Below are positions 1 through 8,109 of a stretch of 64,000 nt of DNA, piece after piece. A program made the position numbers and the translations under genes. The stretch's first letter is position 1. Every line of letters starts with the position of its first letter. The notes below the pieces were generated by a model. It searched no databases. It was not told the origin of the DNA and saw only the letters and a list, made by a program, of their open reading frames with translations. The stretch comes from PALSA-607 sp036501485 (GTDB lineage Bacteria > Actinomycetota > Actinomycetes > Acidothermales > Acidothermaceae), in NCBI GenBank assembly GCA_036501485.1, contig DASYAG010000012.1, positions 13,946 to 77,945 of the forward strand, given 5' to 3'.

Positions 1-955
1 CGGCGTCCAGCTCATCTGGGTCGAGTCGGGCGGCATCGGACAGCAGGCGATGATGAATCGAATCGCCTGCTGTCGCCGCGACTGCGGCGATTTGTCGTGC
101 CGGCGCAGACAGCCGTTCGATCCGCATCATGGCGACGTTTCGCAAGGCCACGGGTAGCGCCTTCGCGTGTCGAGCCGCCGCTAACTCCTCGGCGAAGAAC
201 GGGTTGCCTCCGGACCGGGCCAGCACCGCGTCGACGAGCGTCCAGTCGGGCGGCCCGCCTACGATCTCGGCGAGCATAGCCGCGACGTCAGGGCGGCTGA
301 GACCAGACAGTTCGAGTTGGGAGACGCGGTGGTGCCGGCCGAGCTCGCCGAGCAGGCGACGCGGTGCGCCGCCGCCCTCGACCTCGTCGGATCGATAGCT
401 GGCAAGGAGAAGTGCTGGCCGGTCGCCGAGGTTGCGAGTCAAGAAATCGATGACTTCGATGCTCGCGGAATCGGCCCATTGCAGATCTTCGAATACCAGC
501 ACGACCGACGTCCGCGCAGTCATCGCTCCGACGCTCTGGAGCAGGGCCTCGAACAGCTTCGTCTTGACCAGCCCGATCTCGTGCGGCGCGTCGTCGGCAT
601 CGTTCGCCAGCCCAAGAGACCGTTGCGCAAAGCCCAGCACACCGGCGACGTCAGCCGCCGGTAGCTGACGCGCGACGTCGCGCAGCACGCCGACGACCGG
701 ACCGTACGGAAGTCCCCCACCCTCGGTGGGGGTGCACGTCCCGGCTGCGACGAGAGCGCCACGGGCTCTCGCACGCGAGCAGAATTCCTCGATCAGGCGG
801 GACTTACCCATGCCAGCGTCTCCGCCCACCAAGACTGTTGCGGCGCCCCGCTCCGGCAGAGCAGCGAGCGCTGAATCCAGCCGGTCGAGTTCGGCAACCC
901 GACCGATGAATGCACCGCTGGAGCCCTGCTCGGCCACGGCCAAAGTGTTCCACAT
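1..955 (-). CDS. AAA-ATPase LuxR-family regulator, second tandem copy (3' end outside window)
   Basis: This is the N-terminal 318 residues of a large ATP-dependent transcription regulator of the MalT/LAL type; the gene runs off the left edge. It starts with MWNTLAVAEQ, exactly like the next gene, and has a Walker A motif (GGDAGMGKS) near residue 45 and a Walker B-like FEDLQWAD. Comparing the translations by eye, roughly four fifths of the visible residues match the neighbouring 995-residue protein, so it is a tandem paralogue. It lies 43 bp downstream of that gene on the same strand and is probably in the same operon. A C-terminal LuxR helix-turn-helix is expected but not visible. The start at 955 is set by alignment to the paralogue. 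Confidence 0.85.
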   Translation of the reverse strand, partial: MWNTLAVAEQGSSGAFIGRVAELDRLDSALAALPERGAATVLVGGDAGMGKSRLIEEFCSRARARGALVAAGTCTPTEGGGLPYGPVVGVLRDVARQLPAADVAGVLGFAQRSLGLANDADDAPHEIGLVKTKLFEALLQSVGAMTARTSVVLVFEDLQWADSASIEVIDFLTRNLGDRPALLLASYRSDEVEGGGAPRRLLGELGRHHRVSQLELSGLSRPDVAAMLAEIVGGPPDWTLVDAVLARSGGNPFFAEELAAARHAKALPVALRNVAMMRIERLSAPARQIAAVAATAGDSIHHRLLSDAARLDPDELDA

Positions 956-998
956 TGCGACCACCCACGCCTGTTGGCGAAATTCGGTCCGAACGACG

Positions 999-3986
999 TC
1001 AGACGAGCAAGGTGCGTTGGCCGATCTCCGCGGCTTCGATGCGGCTTGAGGCGTCGAGCTTGCGCAGCAGGTTCGACACGTGCACGCTCGCCGTTTTCTT
1101 GCTGATAAAGAGTTCTTCGGCTATCTGGCGATCGGTTCGACCCCTGGCCAGCTGCCCCAGTACCTCGACCTCTCGAGGTGTGAGTCCTAGATCGTCGGCC
1201 ACCGAGCGAGTCGTCGCGGCCGAGACGGGCTCAGCGGGCGCGAGCACTATGCGCGCACGCTCGGCTAAGCGCTCCATCCGTTCGCGGAACAGTGGTGCGC
1301 CCATAGCGACCGCGCAGCGCCACGCAGCTTGAGCGCTCGCGACGGCACGTTTGCGATCGAGTCGCCCGTTGAGCAGGACTTCGGCCTCACGCCAGCGGCA
1401 GTAGGCGGCCGGATACGCCTCCTGCGTGATATCCCAGAGCGCCGCCGCTTCTCGCCATAGATCGGCGTCGGGCTCCGTGAGGCGGCTGGCTTCGGCGCGA
1501 CACAGGGCGACGAATGCGGTGATGATGGGGGTCGGTGCAAATCCACGCGCGGCGCGAGCCAGCATGAGGCTGTCTACCTCGCCGAGCATCCCGCTCGCCA
1601 ACCGCTGCACCTTGTCGAGATCGATCCGCCTTTGCCGGGCTCGAGAAACCTCTAGGTCATCGGCGATCGCCCGCAATCCCAAGCTGTGCATCTCGACGAG
1701 GAGCATGTCCTCCTCGACGCCGACGGCCGTGGTGAGCGCGCGGTCGACATCCTCAAGCGCGGCCTGTGGTTCGCCGCGTTCGAGGTTGATCTCGGCCCGC
1801 AACGTGTGCAACCACCCCTGCACGTTGACGGTATCGAGGCCGCCGGACATCTCCTCGGCGGTAACGAGCAGCGCGGTGGCATCGTCGAGCGAGCCTCGCC
1901 GGATCGCAATCATCGCGCGCACGGCGAACGGCCCGAAAACACAGTTTCCGCTGCCGCGGGTGATTCGTTGCAGGAGGTCGTCTGCTTCGTCCAAACGGCC
2001 GAGGCGGATGAGTGACTCTGCGCTGTTCTGGCCGGCGGCGCCAAGTCGGATGCCGATGAACTTGTCGTCCTTGCTGTCACCTTCGAAGACCAAAGCAGCG
2101 GCTTCTTCGAGTCGTCCGGCTGTGCCCAGGACATGAGCGAGATTGTTGTAGGCACGGTAGAGCTGGTCGGGATTGCCCAGCTCCTCGGCGATCGCCAGCG
2201 ATTCGCGCACAAGTGCGAGCCCTTGGTCGGTGTCGCCGCGGTCGCCGAGAATGCAACCAAGCGTGTTGAGCGCATGTCCTTCTTCCATGCGCGCACCGAC
2301 GGCGCGGGCGGTCGCGATAGCCTCGCGGGCCTTCGCTTCGCCCCGGTCGAAATGCGACATGAGCATGAGGCTGCGAGCTTCCTCCGCGAGGATGCCGGCC
2401 AACTCGAGCGAGGGAGCATCGGCGGGCAAAAGCGTGGCTGCCTGGTGCAGCGAGTCGAGAGCCAGCTGTGAGTCGCCAATAGCCCATGCGTTGCGCCCGA
2501 GCATCGTGTAACAGATAGCTGCACGCCGTGGGTCAGTGTCGGCGTCCAATGCGCCCAGTGCTCGTCGCACGAGGTCGACAGCCCGCTGGGTCTCACCGCT
2601 CATGTAGCCGGCATCTGCGGCCTTCATGTCTAGATCGATGCGGTCAATTCCCTGCCAGGCGTCGGAATCGATCGGGAGCCTTTCGCCTGACGACAGCGCC
2701 CGCTCGTAGTAGGCATAAGCCTCGGGCATAGCAATGACTGCGGCCGCGGCATCGGCGGCGGTGACGGATGCGCGCAGCGCCTTGGGCCAATCGTTGGCAG
2801 CCCACCAGTGCTCGGCCAACTCCATGACTGCATACCCAGGGCCGGCTGCTCCGAGTTCGGGATGGTCGGTCAGCGCTTGCGCGACGGCACCGTGCAGCCG
2901 CGCTCGCTCGCCCGGCAGTTGCGCCTCGTAGGCGGCCTCTCGCAAGAGCGCGTGGCGGAAGCGGAAGGAATTCTCGTCTTCGTCTGCCACGAGAACCTTT
3001 TGCTCGATTGCTTCCGCAACTGCGGTGTCGAGCTCGTCGGCGCCGATCCGGGCGGCGGCGGACAGCAACCGGTAATGCACCGACGCGCCCACCGTGGCCG
3101 CGAGCCCGACCACGTGCGATGCCTGTGAGGAGAGGCGCTCGATCCGCATCATGACGACATTGCGGAGCACTGTCGGGAGAGCTTTTGCGTGCCGTGCCGC
3201 CGCCAATTCTTCGGCGAAGAACGGGTTGCCGCCCGAACGCGTCAAGACGGCGTCGACAAGGGTCCAGTCGGGAGCTCCGCCGACGATGTCGGCGAGGAGT
3301 CTCGCGATCTCGACACGGTCGAGACCGGATATTTCGACTTGCGACACCCGGTTGTGCCGGCCGAGCTCGGCGAGCAAACGGCGAAGCGCACCGCCTCGTT
3401 CGACCTCATCAGCTCGGTAAGTGGCGACGAGCAATACGGGGTTGTCGTGGAGGTTGCGGGTCAGGAAGTCGATCACTTCGATGCTGGCGGAGTCGGCCCA
3501 CTGCAGGTCTTCGAAAACGAGCACCACCGACGCTCGCGCCGCCAATGTCTCGACGCTTTGCAACAGCGCCTCGAACATTTTCGTCTTGACCAGCCCACTC
3601 GTGGGCGCCTCATCTGCGTCACTGTCGATCGGAGCAGCCAACCCGAGCGACCGTTGCGCGAAGCCGAGCACCGCAGCGACGTCACCCGCCGGCAGCTGGC
3701 GTGCGACGTCTCTCAACACACCGACAACTGGACCGTAGGGGAGTCCGCCACCCTCGGCGGGCGTGCAGGCGCCGATCGCGACGAGGCTGCCACGGCTGCG
3801 TGCCCGCGCGCAGAATTCTTCGATCAGGCGGGACTTTCCCATGCCGGCATCCCCGCCGAGCATGACCGTTGCAGCGCCGTGTTCGGGGAGCCCAGCCAGC
3901 GCCGACTCCAGGCGGTCGAGTTCGGCGACCCGACCGATGAAGGCACCACTGGACCCTTGCTCGGCCACAGCCAAAGTGTTCCACAT
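999..3986 (-). CDS. AAA-ATPase LuxR-family transcriptional regulator (LAL/MalT type)
   Basis: A 995-residue signal-transduction ATPase regulator. Walker A (GGDAGMGKS) is at residues 44-52 and Walker B (VVLVFEDLQWAD) near residue 170. A long TPR-like helical region follows, and a LuxR/GerE helix-turn-helix (LTPREVEVLGQLARGRT) occupies about residues 935-995. Family knowledge: ATP and an inducer drive multimerisation and DNA binding. The start lies 9 bp after the stop of the DUF4242 gene, so the two are probably co-transcribed, with a tandem paralogue downstream. The inducer is unknown; the DUF4242 partner is the only clue. The stop codon at 999-1001 is clear. Confidence 0.93.
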   Translation of the reverse strand: MWNTLAVAEQGSSGAFIGRVAELDRLESALAGLPEHGAATVMLGGDAGMGKSRLIEEFCARARSRGSLVAIGACTPAEGGGLPYGPVVGVLRDVARQLPAGDVAAVLGFAQRSLGLAAPIDSDADEAPTSGLVKTKMFEALLQSVETLAARASVVLVFEDLQWADSASIEVIDFLTRNLHDNPVLLVATYRADEVERGGALRRLLAELGRHNRVSQVEISGLDRVEIARLLADIVGGAPDWTLVDAVLTRSGGNPFFAEELAAARHAKALPTVLRNVVMMRIERLSSQASHVVGLAATVGASVHYRLLSAAARIGADELDTAVAEAIEQKVLVADEDENSFRFRHALLREAAYEAQLPGERARLHGAVAQALTDHPELGAAGPGYAVMELAEHWWAANDWPKALRASVTAADAAAAVIAMPEAYAYYERALSSGERLPIDSDAWQGIDRIDLDMKAADAGYMSGETQRAVDLVRRALGALDADTDPRRAAICYTMLGRNAWAIGDSQLALDSLHQAATLLPADAPSLELAGILAEEARSLMLMSHFDRGEAKAREAIATARAVGARMEEGHALNTLGCILGDRGDTDQGLALVRESLAIAEELGNPDQLYRAYNNLAHVLGTAGRLEEAAALVFEGDSKDDKFIGIRLGAAGQNSAESLIRLGRLDEADDLLQRITRGSGNCVFGPFAVRAMIAIRRGSLDDATALLVTAEEMSGGLDTVNVQGWLHTLRAEINLERGEPQAALEDVDRALTTAVGVEEDMLLVEMHSLGLRAIADDLEVSRARQRRIDLDKVQRLASGMLGEVDSLMLARAARGFAPTPIITAFVALCRAEASRLTEPDADLWREAAALWDITQEAYPAAYCRWREAEVLLNGRLDRKRAVASAQAAWRCAVAMGAPLFRERMERLAERARIVLAPAEPVSAATTRSVADDLGLTPREVEVLGQLARGRTDRQIAEELFISKKTASVHVSNLLRKLDASSRIEAAEIGQRTLLV

Positions 3987-3995
3987 ACCTGACTC

Positions 3996-4247
3996 CTACG
4001 CCCCGGCCTGAACTTCGGTGATCTCGTCGGCAACCAGGCCGTGAGCTTCTTTGTGACAGGCGTGGGCTGCGTCTGCGTTCGGGGCGTCGACGAGGCAGAA
4101 CACCTTGCCTGAACCTTCGTCGAACCAGTACTGCAGGTAGTTGACGCCATGCGCGTCCTGGACCTCGAGATCGCGGGCGTGGGCACCGGCCACCGCCTCT
4201 GCGGTCAGCCCGTCAACCTTGTTATGTACGTCCATGAACAGCGGCAT
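3996..4247 (-). CDS. DUF4242 family protein (SCO4226-like, putative nickel-binding)
   Basis: An 83-residue single-domain protein with the typical DUF4242 opening (MPLFMDVHNKVDGLTAEAV) and the conserved YLQYWFDEGSGKVFCLV and CHKEAHGL segments. Streptomyces SCO4226, a member of this family, is described as a nickel-binding ferredoxin-like protein. The family is often encoded beside cyclase or LuxR-type regulators, as here. A good ribosome-binding site (GGAGG, about 8 bp upstream) supports the ATG at 4247. It heads the leftward operon with the two LuxR-type ATPases, so a role in their sensing is possible, but this is inference from position. Confidence 0.88.
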   Translation of the reverse strand: MPLFMDVHNKVDGLTAEAVAGAHARDLEVQDAHGVNYLQYWFDEGSGKVFCLVDAPNADAAHACHKEAHGLVADEITEVQAGA

Positions 4248-4338
4248 GGCGAATCCTCCGGTCGAGATGGCCCGATGTGGACAAGACGAGAGCGTCCTGT
4301 CCCAGGATCGAACCGGCCGGCCGGAAGCACATGAGGAG

Positions 4339-4364
4339 ATCTCCTTAGATCGACCTAAGGAGAT
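4339..4364. promoter_or_regulatory. 26-bp near-perfect palindrome, candidate operator
   Basis: Perfect 10-bp arms ATCTCCTTAG (4339-4348) and CTAAGGAGAT (4355-4364) flank a centre of A-TCGA-C. The whole 26 bp is therefore palindromic except for one mismatched pair. It sits between the leftward DUF4242-LuxR operon and the rightward diguanylate cyclase gene. The right arm also contains a Shine-Dalgarno-like AAGGAG, 12 bp before a possible GTG start at 4375. It could be a repressor or LuxR-regulator operator, or an RNA hairpin hiding a ribosome-binding site. Confidence 0.55.
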
Positions 4365-4455
4365 ACCTATTTCTGTGTGGCCGGCCGATCGCTCGCGCTC
4401 AGAGGTGTCGGAAATTTATCCTTTTGAGTTGGCTTGGATCGCCGATAACACACTC

Positions 4456-5805
4456 ATGGGCCGCCCTGGACTGCGCGCGACGCAGCCCGCACCCCTCGTT
4501 GCGTCCGTCGCCGTGGTCGCCGCGACGCTCGCGGTGCTGCCCTGGGCTGGTCACCAGCTCGGACCAGGTATGAGCTTCTTGCCCATGACTCTTTCGGCCA
4601 TCGCTTGCTTCGACATCTTGAGCGCGTGGCTGCTGGCTGGGAACTTCCTCGACACCGGCGACCGCCGGTTCCTGGTCATGGCCTGCGCCTACCTGTGGTC
4701 GTTGGCGCTGATGGGCGGGTACGTATTCGCGTTTCCCGGAATCCTCTCGAGGCACCCGCCGCTGGACATGTCGCCGTCGATGGCTGCCTACATGTTCGTC
4801 TGCTGGCATGCCGGATTCCCGATCTTGCTTGGTGCGGCCTGGGGACCATGGCTTGGGCCGAACGCCATCGAGACGATCCGGCCTCGCAGGCGACCACTAC
4901 TTGCGGGCGCGGCCGCGGCCACGATCGCCGTCGCGAGCGCCACGATTGCCACCTTGGCGGCCAATATCCACCACCTTCCGGTACTGATTCACGGAGTGCA
5001 GTTCACCAACGCGACCGCGCCGGTCGGTGTGCCGTTGGTCATCATCAGCCTGTTCTTTTGCGTGCGCGGTATTCGTGGCGCGGCCGGGCCCGAGCGTTGG
5101 GCGGTCGTTGCGATCGTGGGCTGCCTCTGCGACCTGATCATCAGCGACCACTCTCACGCCCGGTTCACAGTCGGCTGGTACGCCGGCCGCGGCTTGGGTG
5201 TACTTGCGGCGGGCGTCGTATTGGCCGCGATGCTCGGGTCGTTCAGGCGGCTGAAGGCGACCGCCGAGTTCAACGCCGCCTACGACCACCTGACCGGGCT
5301 GCCGAACCGGCGCAGCGCCCAGGACTCCTTGAACGCGATGTTCGCCCGCGGCCGCCGGATGCACACCGCGCTGGCGCTCGTGGCGTTCGACCTCGACTTC
5401 TTCAAGCGAGTCAACGACGAACACGGCCACGCGGCGGGAGACGCTGTCCTGCGGGCTGTCGGTCTTGCGGTCCGCACGGCGATCCGACCGAGTGACATGG
5501 TCGCGCGCATCGGCGGCGAAGAATTCCTTGTACTGCTGCCGGACGCGACTGATGACGACGCTCGGGTGGTGGCGGAGCGATTGCGAACGGCGCTGCGCAC
5601 GCTGGATTTCGTCGGCCCAGATGTCCAGGTGACCGCGAGCTTCGGCGTCGCGCACATGCAAGAGTCCGATCTGGACGCCGAGCAGCTGCTGCAGCGGGCC
5701 GACCGCGCGCTCTATGGTGCGAAGGCAACCGGCCGCGACGGAGTCGTCGTTGCGCCGGTTATTGCACCCCTGGTCGCGCAGTCGGTCCCGACATCCCTGT
5801 CGTAG
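4456..5805 (+). CDS. Membrane-bound diguanylate cyclase (MASE4-like sensor plus GGDEF)
   Basis: About 449 residues from the chosen start. The first ~260 residues hold seven or eight hydrophobic helices resembling a MASE4-type integral membrane sensor. They are followed by a GGDEF domain (from AYDHLTGLPNRRS) with an intact RIGGEEF active site near residue 353 and metal-binding residues in FDLDFFKRVND. It should make cyclic di-GMP from GTP at the membrane. A canonical inhibitory RxxD site before GGEEF is not evident. I chose the ATG at 4456 because the hydrophobic region starts just after it. A GTG at 4375, 12 bp after AAGGAG, is an alternative, and the open frame extends to 4141. It is divergent from the DUF4242-LuxR operon. 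No EAL domain is present. Confidence 0.88.
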   Translation: MGRPGLRATQPAPLVASVAVVAATLAVLPWAGHQLGPGMSFLPMTLSAIACFDILSAWLLAGNFLDTGDRRFLVMACAYLWSLALMGGYVFAFPGILSRHPPLDMSPSMAAYMFVCWHAGFPILLGAAWGPWLGPNAIETIRPRRRPLLAGAAAATIAVASATIATLAANIHHLPVLIHGVQFTNATAPVGVPLVIISLFFCVRGIRGAAGPERWAVVAIVGCLCDLIISDHSHARFTVGWYAGRGLGVLAAGVVLAAMLGSFRRLKATAEFNAAYDHLTGLPNRRSAQDSLNAMFARGRRMHTALALVAFDLDFFKRVNDEHGHAAGDAVLRAVGLAVRTAIRPSDMVARIGGEEFLVLLPDATDDDARVVAERLRTALRTLDFVGPDVQVTASFGVAHMQESDLDAEQLLQRADRALYGAKATGRDGVVVAPVIAPLVAQSVPTSLS

Positions 5806-5811
5806 TCGTGG

Positions 5812-5858
5812 CTACCGCGCGGTTCTAGCTACAGCGCGGTTCTAGCTACAGCGCGGCG
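5812..5858. repeat. 17-bp tandem repeat at the 3' end of the tetR gene
   Basis: Two full 17-bp units (5812-5828 and 5829-5845, differing at one base) and a partial third from 5846. The partial unit contains the stop codon of the leftward TetR gene, so the gene end has been copied outward twice. It lies in the short gap between convergent genes. This is probably slippage-generated, with no evident function. Confidence 0.7.
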
Positions 5859-6469
5859 TCGAGGAGCGTCTCGGCAACGGCCCGGGCAGCCAATGCAGTA
5901 GCCGCGGTTCGGTCCATTCGAGCGCCGACCATTGCTCCGTCGTAGAGCAGGACGAGTTGGGCCGCGAGTCCCGTAGCGTCAGCGACTCCTGCCGCCTCCG
6001 CCAGTTCGGCGAACAGTGCTCGGGTCCAGGCACGCGACTCGTCGCTGACGGTTTCTACTGCGCCACCAGGAAGGCTCTCGGCGCTTGCGTTCACGAACGC
6101 GCAACCGCGAAAGCCTGGCTCGGCGATGAAGCTGGCTAACGCATCGAACACCCCGAGCAGGCGCTCGCGAGGCGCCGTGTAACCCGCGATGAAGCGGGTG
6201 ACCCGCGCCTGCCGTGCGGTGTGGCGGCCCTCGAGGTAGGCGCGGACCAGCTCGTCCTTGCTGCCGAATGTGTTGTAGAGCGACGCCTTGGCGACACCAG
6301 CCCGCTCGATGATCCGGTCGATGCCGACCGTGTGCACGCCCTCTTCGTAGAACAACTCGTCGGCTGCCGCGAGTAGCCGATCGCGGGCCGACAGGCGGTC
6401 GGAAACGGGCGTCGTCGCGGCGGTCACTCTCGAACGGACGGTCGCGCTAGGTGTCGCTGTGGGAGCCAT
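5846..6469 (-). CDS. TetR/AcrR family repressor of the adjacent MFS exporter
   Basis: 207 residues. The N-terminal TetR helix-turn-helix (RLLAAADELFYEEGVHTVGIDRIIERAGVAKASLYNTF in overview, about residues 30-68) is intact, and the C-terminal region resembles TetR families regulating efflux genes. I chose the ATG at 6469 because it begins just after the operator region; an upstream in-frame start at 6514 would lie inside the operators. It is divergently transcribed from an MFS transporter, with a perfect ACAGACCGGTCTGT palindrome between them. The simplest model is autoregulation plus repression of the exporter, relieved by a drug-like ligand. Confidence 0.92.
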   Translation of the reverse strand: MAPTATPSATVRSRVTAATTPVSDRLSARDRLLAAADELFYEEGVHTVGIDRIIERAGVAKASLYNTFGSKDELVRAYLEGRHTARQARVTRFIAGYTAPRERLLGVFDALASFIAEPGFRGCAFVNASAESLPGGAVETVSDESRAWTRALFAELAEAAGVADATGLAAQLVLLYDGAMVGARMDRTAATALAARAVAETLLDAAL

Positions 6470-6472
6470 GGC

Positions 6473-6524
6473 TTGACAATAACAGACCGGTCTGTCTACT
6501 GTCACTATCTGCACAGACCTGTCT
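6473..6524 (+). promoter_or_regulatory. MFS promoter with embedded TetR operators
   Basis: A -35 element TTGACA (6473-6478) and a -10-like TACTGT (6497-6502) are 18 bp apart. The spacer holds the perfect 14-bp palindrome ACAGACCGGTCTGT (6482-6495). A second, imperfect copy ACAGACCTGTCT lies at 6513-6524. Repressor bound to the spacer would block RNA polymerase directly. The divergent tetR gene starts at 6469, next to the same sites. Confidence 0.78.
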
Positions 6525-6575
6525 AATCAAAATGTGGGAACAGCACCACTGCTCCCGCAGGCGAAAGAAGCTCCG

Positions 6576-7868
6576 ATGGCAACCATGACCAGCAGCCCGA
6601 CAGCCACGAACGCGACCACCGTCGCGGCTGCAACTCCATCCAGCGTCGAAAGCCGCGAGCCACGGGCGCGCCTTCGCCGCCGGCTCCCGAGCACCGTCGC
6701 GTTCTACCTGCAGGTCTCGATGCTGGTCTCGCTGCTCGGAGCTTCGAGTGCACCTACGCCGCTCTATCGCGTCTACCAAAGCGAGTGGGGCTTTTCGCCG
6801 ATCGCGATCACCGTCGTCTTCGGCGTCTACGCGCTGGCCGTTCTCGGCGCGCTGCTAACGGTCGGATCATTGTCTGACCACATCGGACGCCGGCCCGTGC
6901 TGCTGACGGCGATCGCCGTTCAAGTCGCTTCGCTGATCATCTTCGCCACCGCGGGCAGCGTGACTGCGTTGCTGGTCGCCCGGGTGGTCCAAGGGATTTC
7001 GACGGGTGCGGCGATCGGCGCGTTGGGTGCCGGGTTGCTCGACATCGATCGCGCCAAGGGCACCATCGCGAACGGCGTGGGTGCGGTGTCGGGCACCGCG
7101 AGCGGGGCGCTGGGTTCTGCCTTGCTCGTGCAGTTCCTGCCCTCGCCCACCCACCTGGTTTACCTGGCGCTGATTGGCATCTTCGCACTGCAGGGTCTCG
7201 GCGTTGTGCTGATGCGGGAGACGGCCACCCGCAAGGCGGGAGCGCTCGCGTCACTGCGTCCACAACTCGCCGTCCCGCGGGGCGCTCGTCGTCCTTTGCT
7301 GTTCGTCGCACCCGCTCTCGTTGCGGTGTGGGCGCTCGCCGGTTTCTACGGATCGCTCGGCCCGACGCTGGTGCACGTTGTCACCGGCTCGAACTCGGTG
7401 GTGCTCGGCGGGTTGTCACTATTCGCCCTCGCGGCCAGCGCGGCAGTCACGTTGTTCGTCATCCGCGGCATGAAGGCGCGGACAGTCATGCTGCTCGGAA
7501 CCTCGTCGCTCGTGATCGGCGTCGGCATGACGTTGCTGGCCATCAACCACGCATCGGCCGCTGGCTTCTTCGTCGGCACCGTGGTCGCCGGCGTCGGATT
7601 CGGTGCTGGCTTCCAGGGCGCCCTGCGCAGCGTGTTGCCGCTCGCCGCATTACATGAGCGGGCCGGTGTGCTCTCCGCGATCTACGTCGTCTGCTACCTC
7701 GCGATGGGCTTGCCGGCCGTGGGTGCGGGATTCCTCGTCGAGCACCTTGGGGTGCTCACGACAGCCCGCGAGTACGGCGTCATCGTCATGGTGCTCGCGG
7801 CGCTGGCGTTCGTCGACGTGGCTCGCCTTCGCCGCACCGAATCCGCGGCGGCCGTTGCCGCCGCCTGA
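6576..7868 (+). CDS. MFS drug exporter
   Basis: About 430 residues with twelve hydrophobic segments typical of the major facilitator superfamily, and the MFS loop signature GSLSDHIGRRPVLL after the second helix. The location next to a TetR repressor and the family suggest proton-driven efflux of a toxic compound at the inner membrane; the substrate is unknown. I prefer the ATG at 6576, preceded by a purine-rich GAAAGAAG. A GTG at 6534 in the same frame would add 14 residues. The first ~45 residues are a cytoplasmic Ala/Thr/Arg-rich tail. Confidence 0.92.
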   Translation: MATMTSSPTATNATTVAAATPSSVESREPRARLRRRLPSTVAFYLQVSMLVSLLGASSAPTPLYRVYQSEWGFSPIAITVVFGVYALAVLGALLTVGSLSDHIGRRPVLLTAIAVQVASLIIFATAGSVTALLVARVVQGISTGAAIGALGAGLLDIDRAKGTIANGVGAVSGTASGALGSALLVQFLPSPTHLVYLALIGIFALQGLGVVLMRETATRKAGALASLRPQLAVPRGARRPLLFVAPALVAVWALAGFYGSLGPTLVHVVTGSNSVVLGGLSLFALAASAAVTLFVIRGMKARTVMLLGTSSLVIGVGMTLLAINHASAAGFFVGTVVAGVGFGAGFQGALRSVLPLAALHERAGVLSAIYVVCYLAMGLPAVGAGFLVEHLGVLTTAREYGVIVMVLAALAFVDVARLRRTESAAAVAAA

Positions 7869-7908
7869 CAGCCACGCCCAGCGACCGACCTGATTGGGGC
7901 GCGGTGGC

Positions 7909-8029
7909 GATTCCTCACCGATGCAGCTCGACTCCTCACAGATACAGGTCCCAAGGCGCCAGAAACCTGCATCCGTGAGGAGTCGAGGCTTGCGCGAGCT
8001 CAGGAACCTGAATCTGTGAGGAGTCGAGG
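7909..8029. repeat. Inverted/direct cluster of a ~23-bp intergenic motif (GTGAGGAGTCGAG family)
   Basis: Four copies of a motif close to ACCTGNATCTGTGAGGAGTCGAG lie in the gap between convergent genes. Two are on the minus strand (about 7909-7928, weaker, and 7928-7950) and two on the plus strand (about 7964-7988 and 8004-8029). The inner inverted pair can fold into a stem of about 23 bp with only two mismatches. Related copies occur at 62.2 kb. The setting resembles REP/BIME elements or a bidirectional terminator, but no T-tract is seen. Confidence 0.72.
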
Positions 8030-8109
8030 CGGCGCGCATTGAGGCTGCCATTACCTGGCTGTTACGCGTGCGCGATGGAGTGCGAGCCCGTTACATCGGC
8101 GCTCGGAGG

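Noticed and set aside
4141..4455. Upstream extension of the diguanylate cyclase
   Set aside because: The residues before the ATG at 4456 overlap the divergent DUF4242 gene and its control region and do not resemble a sensor domain.
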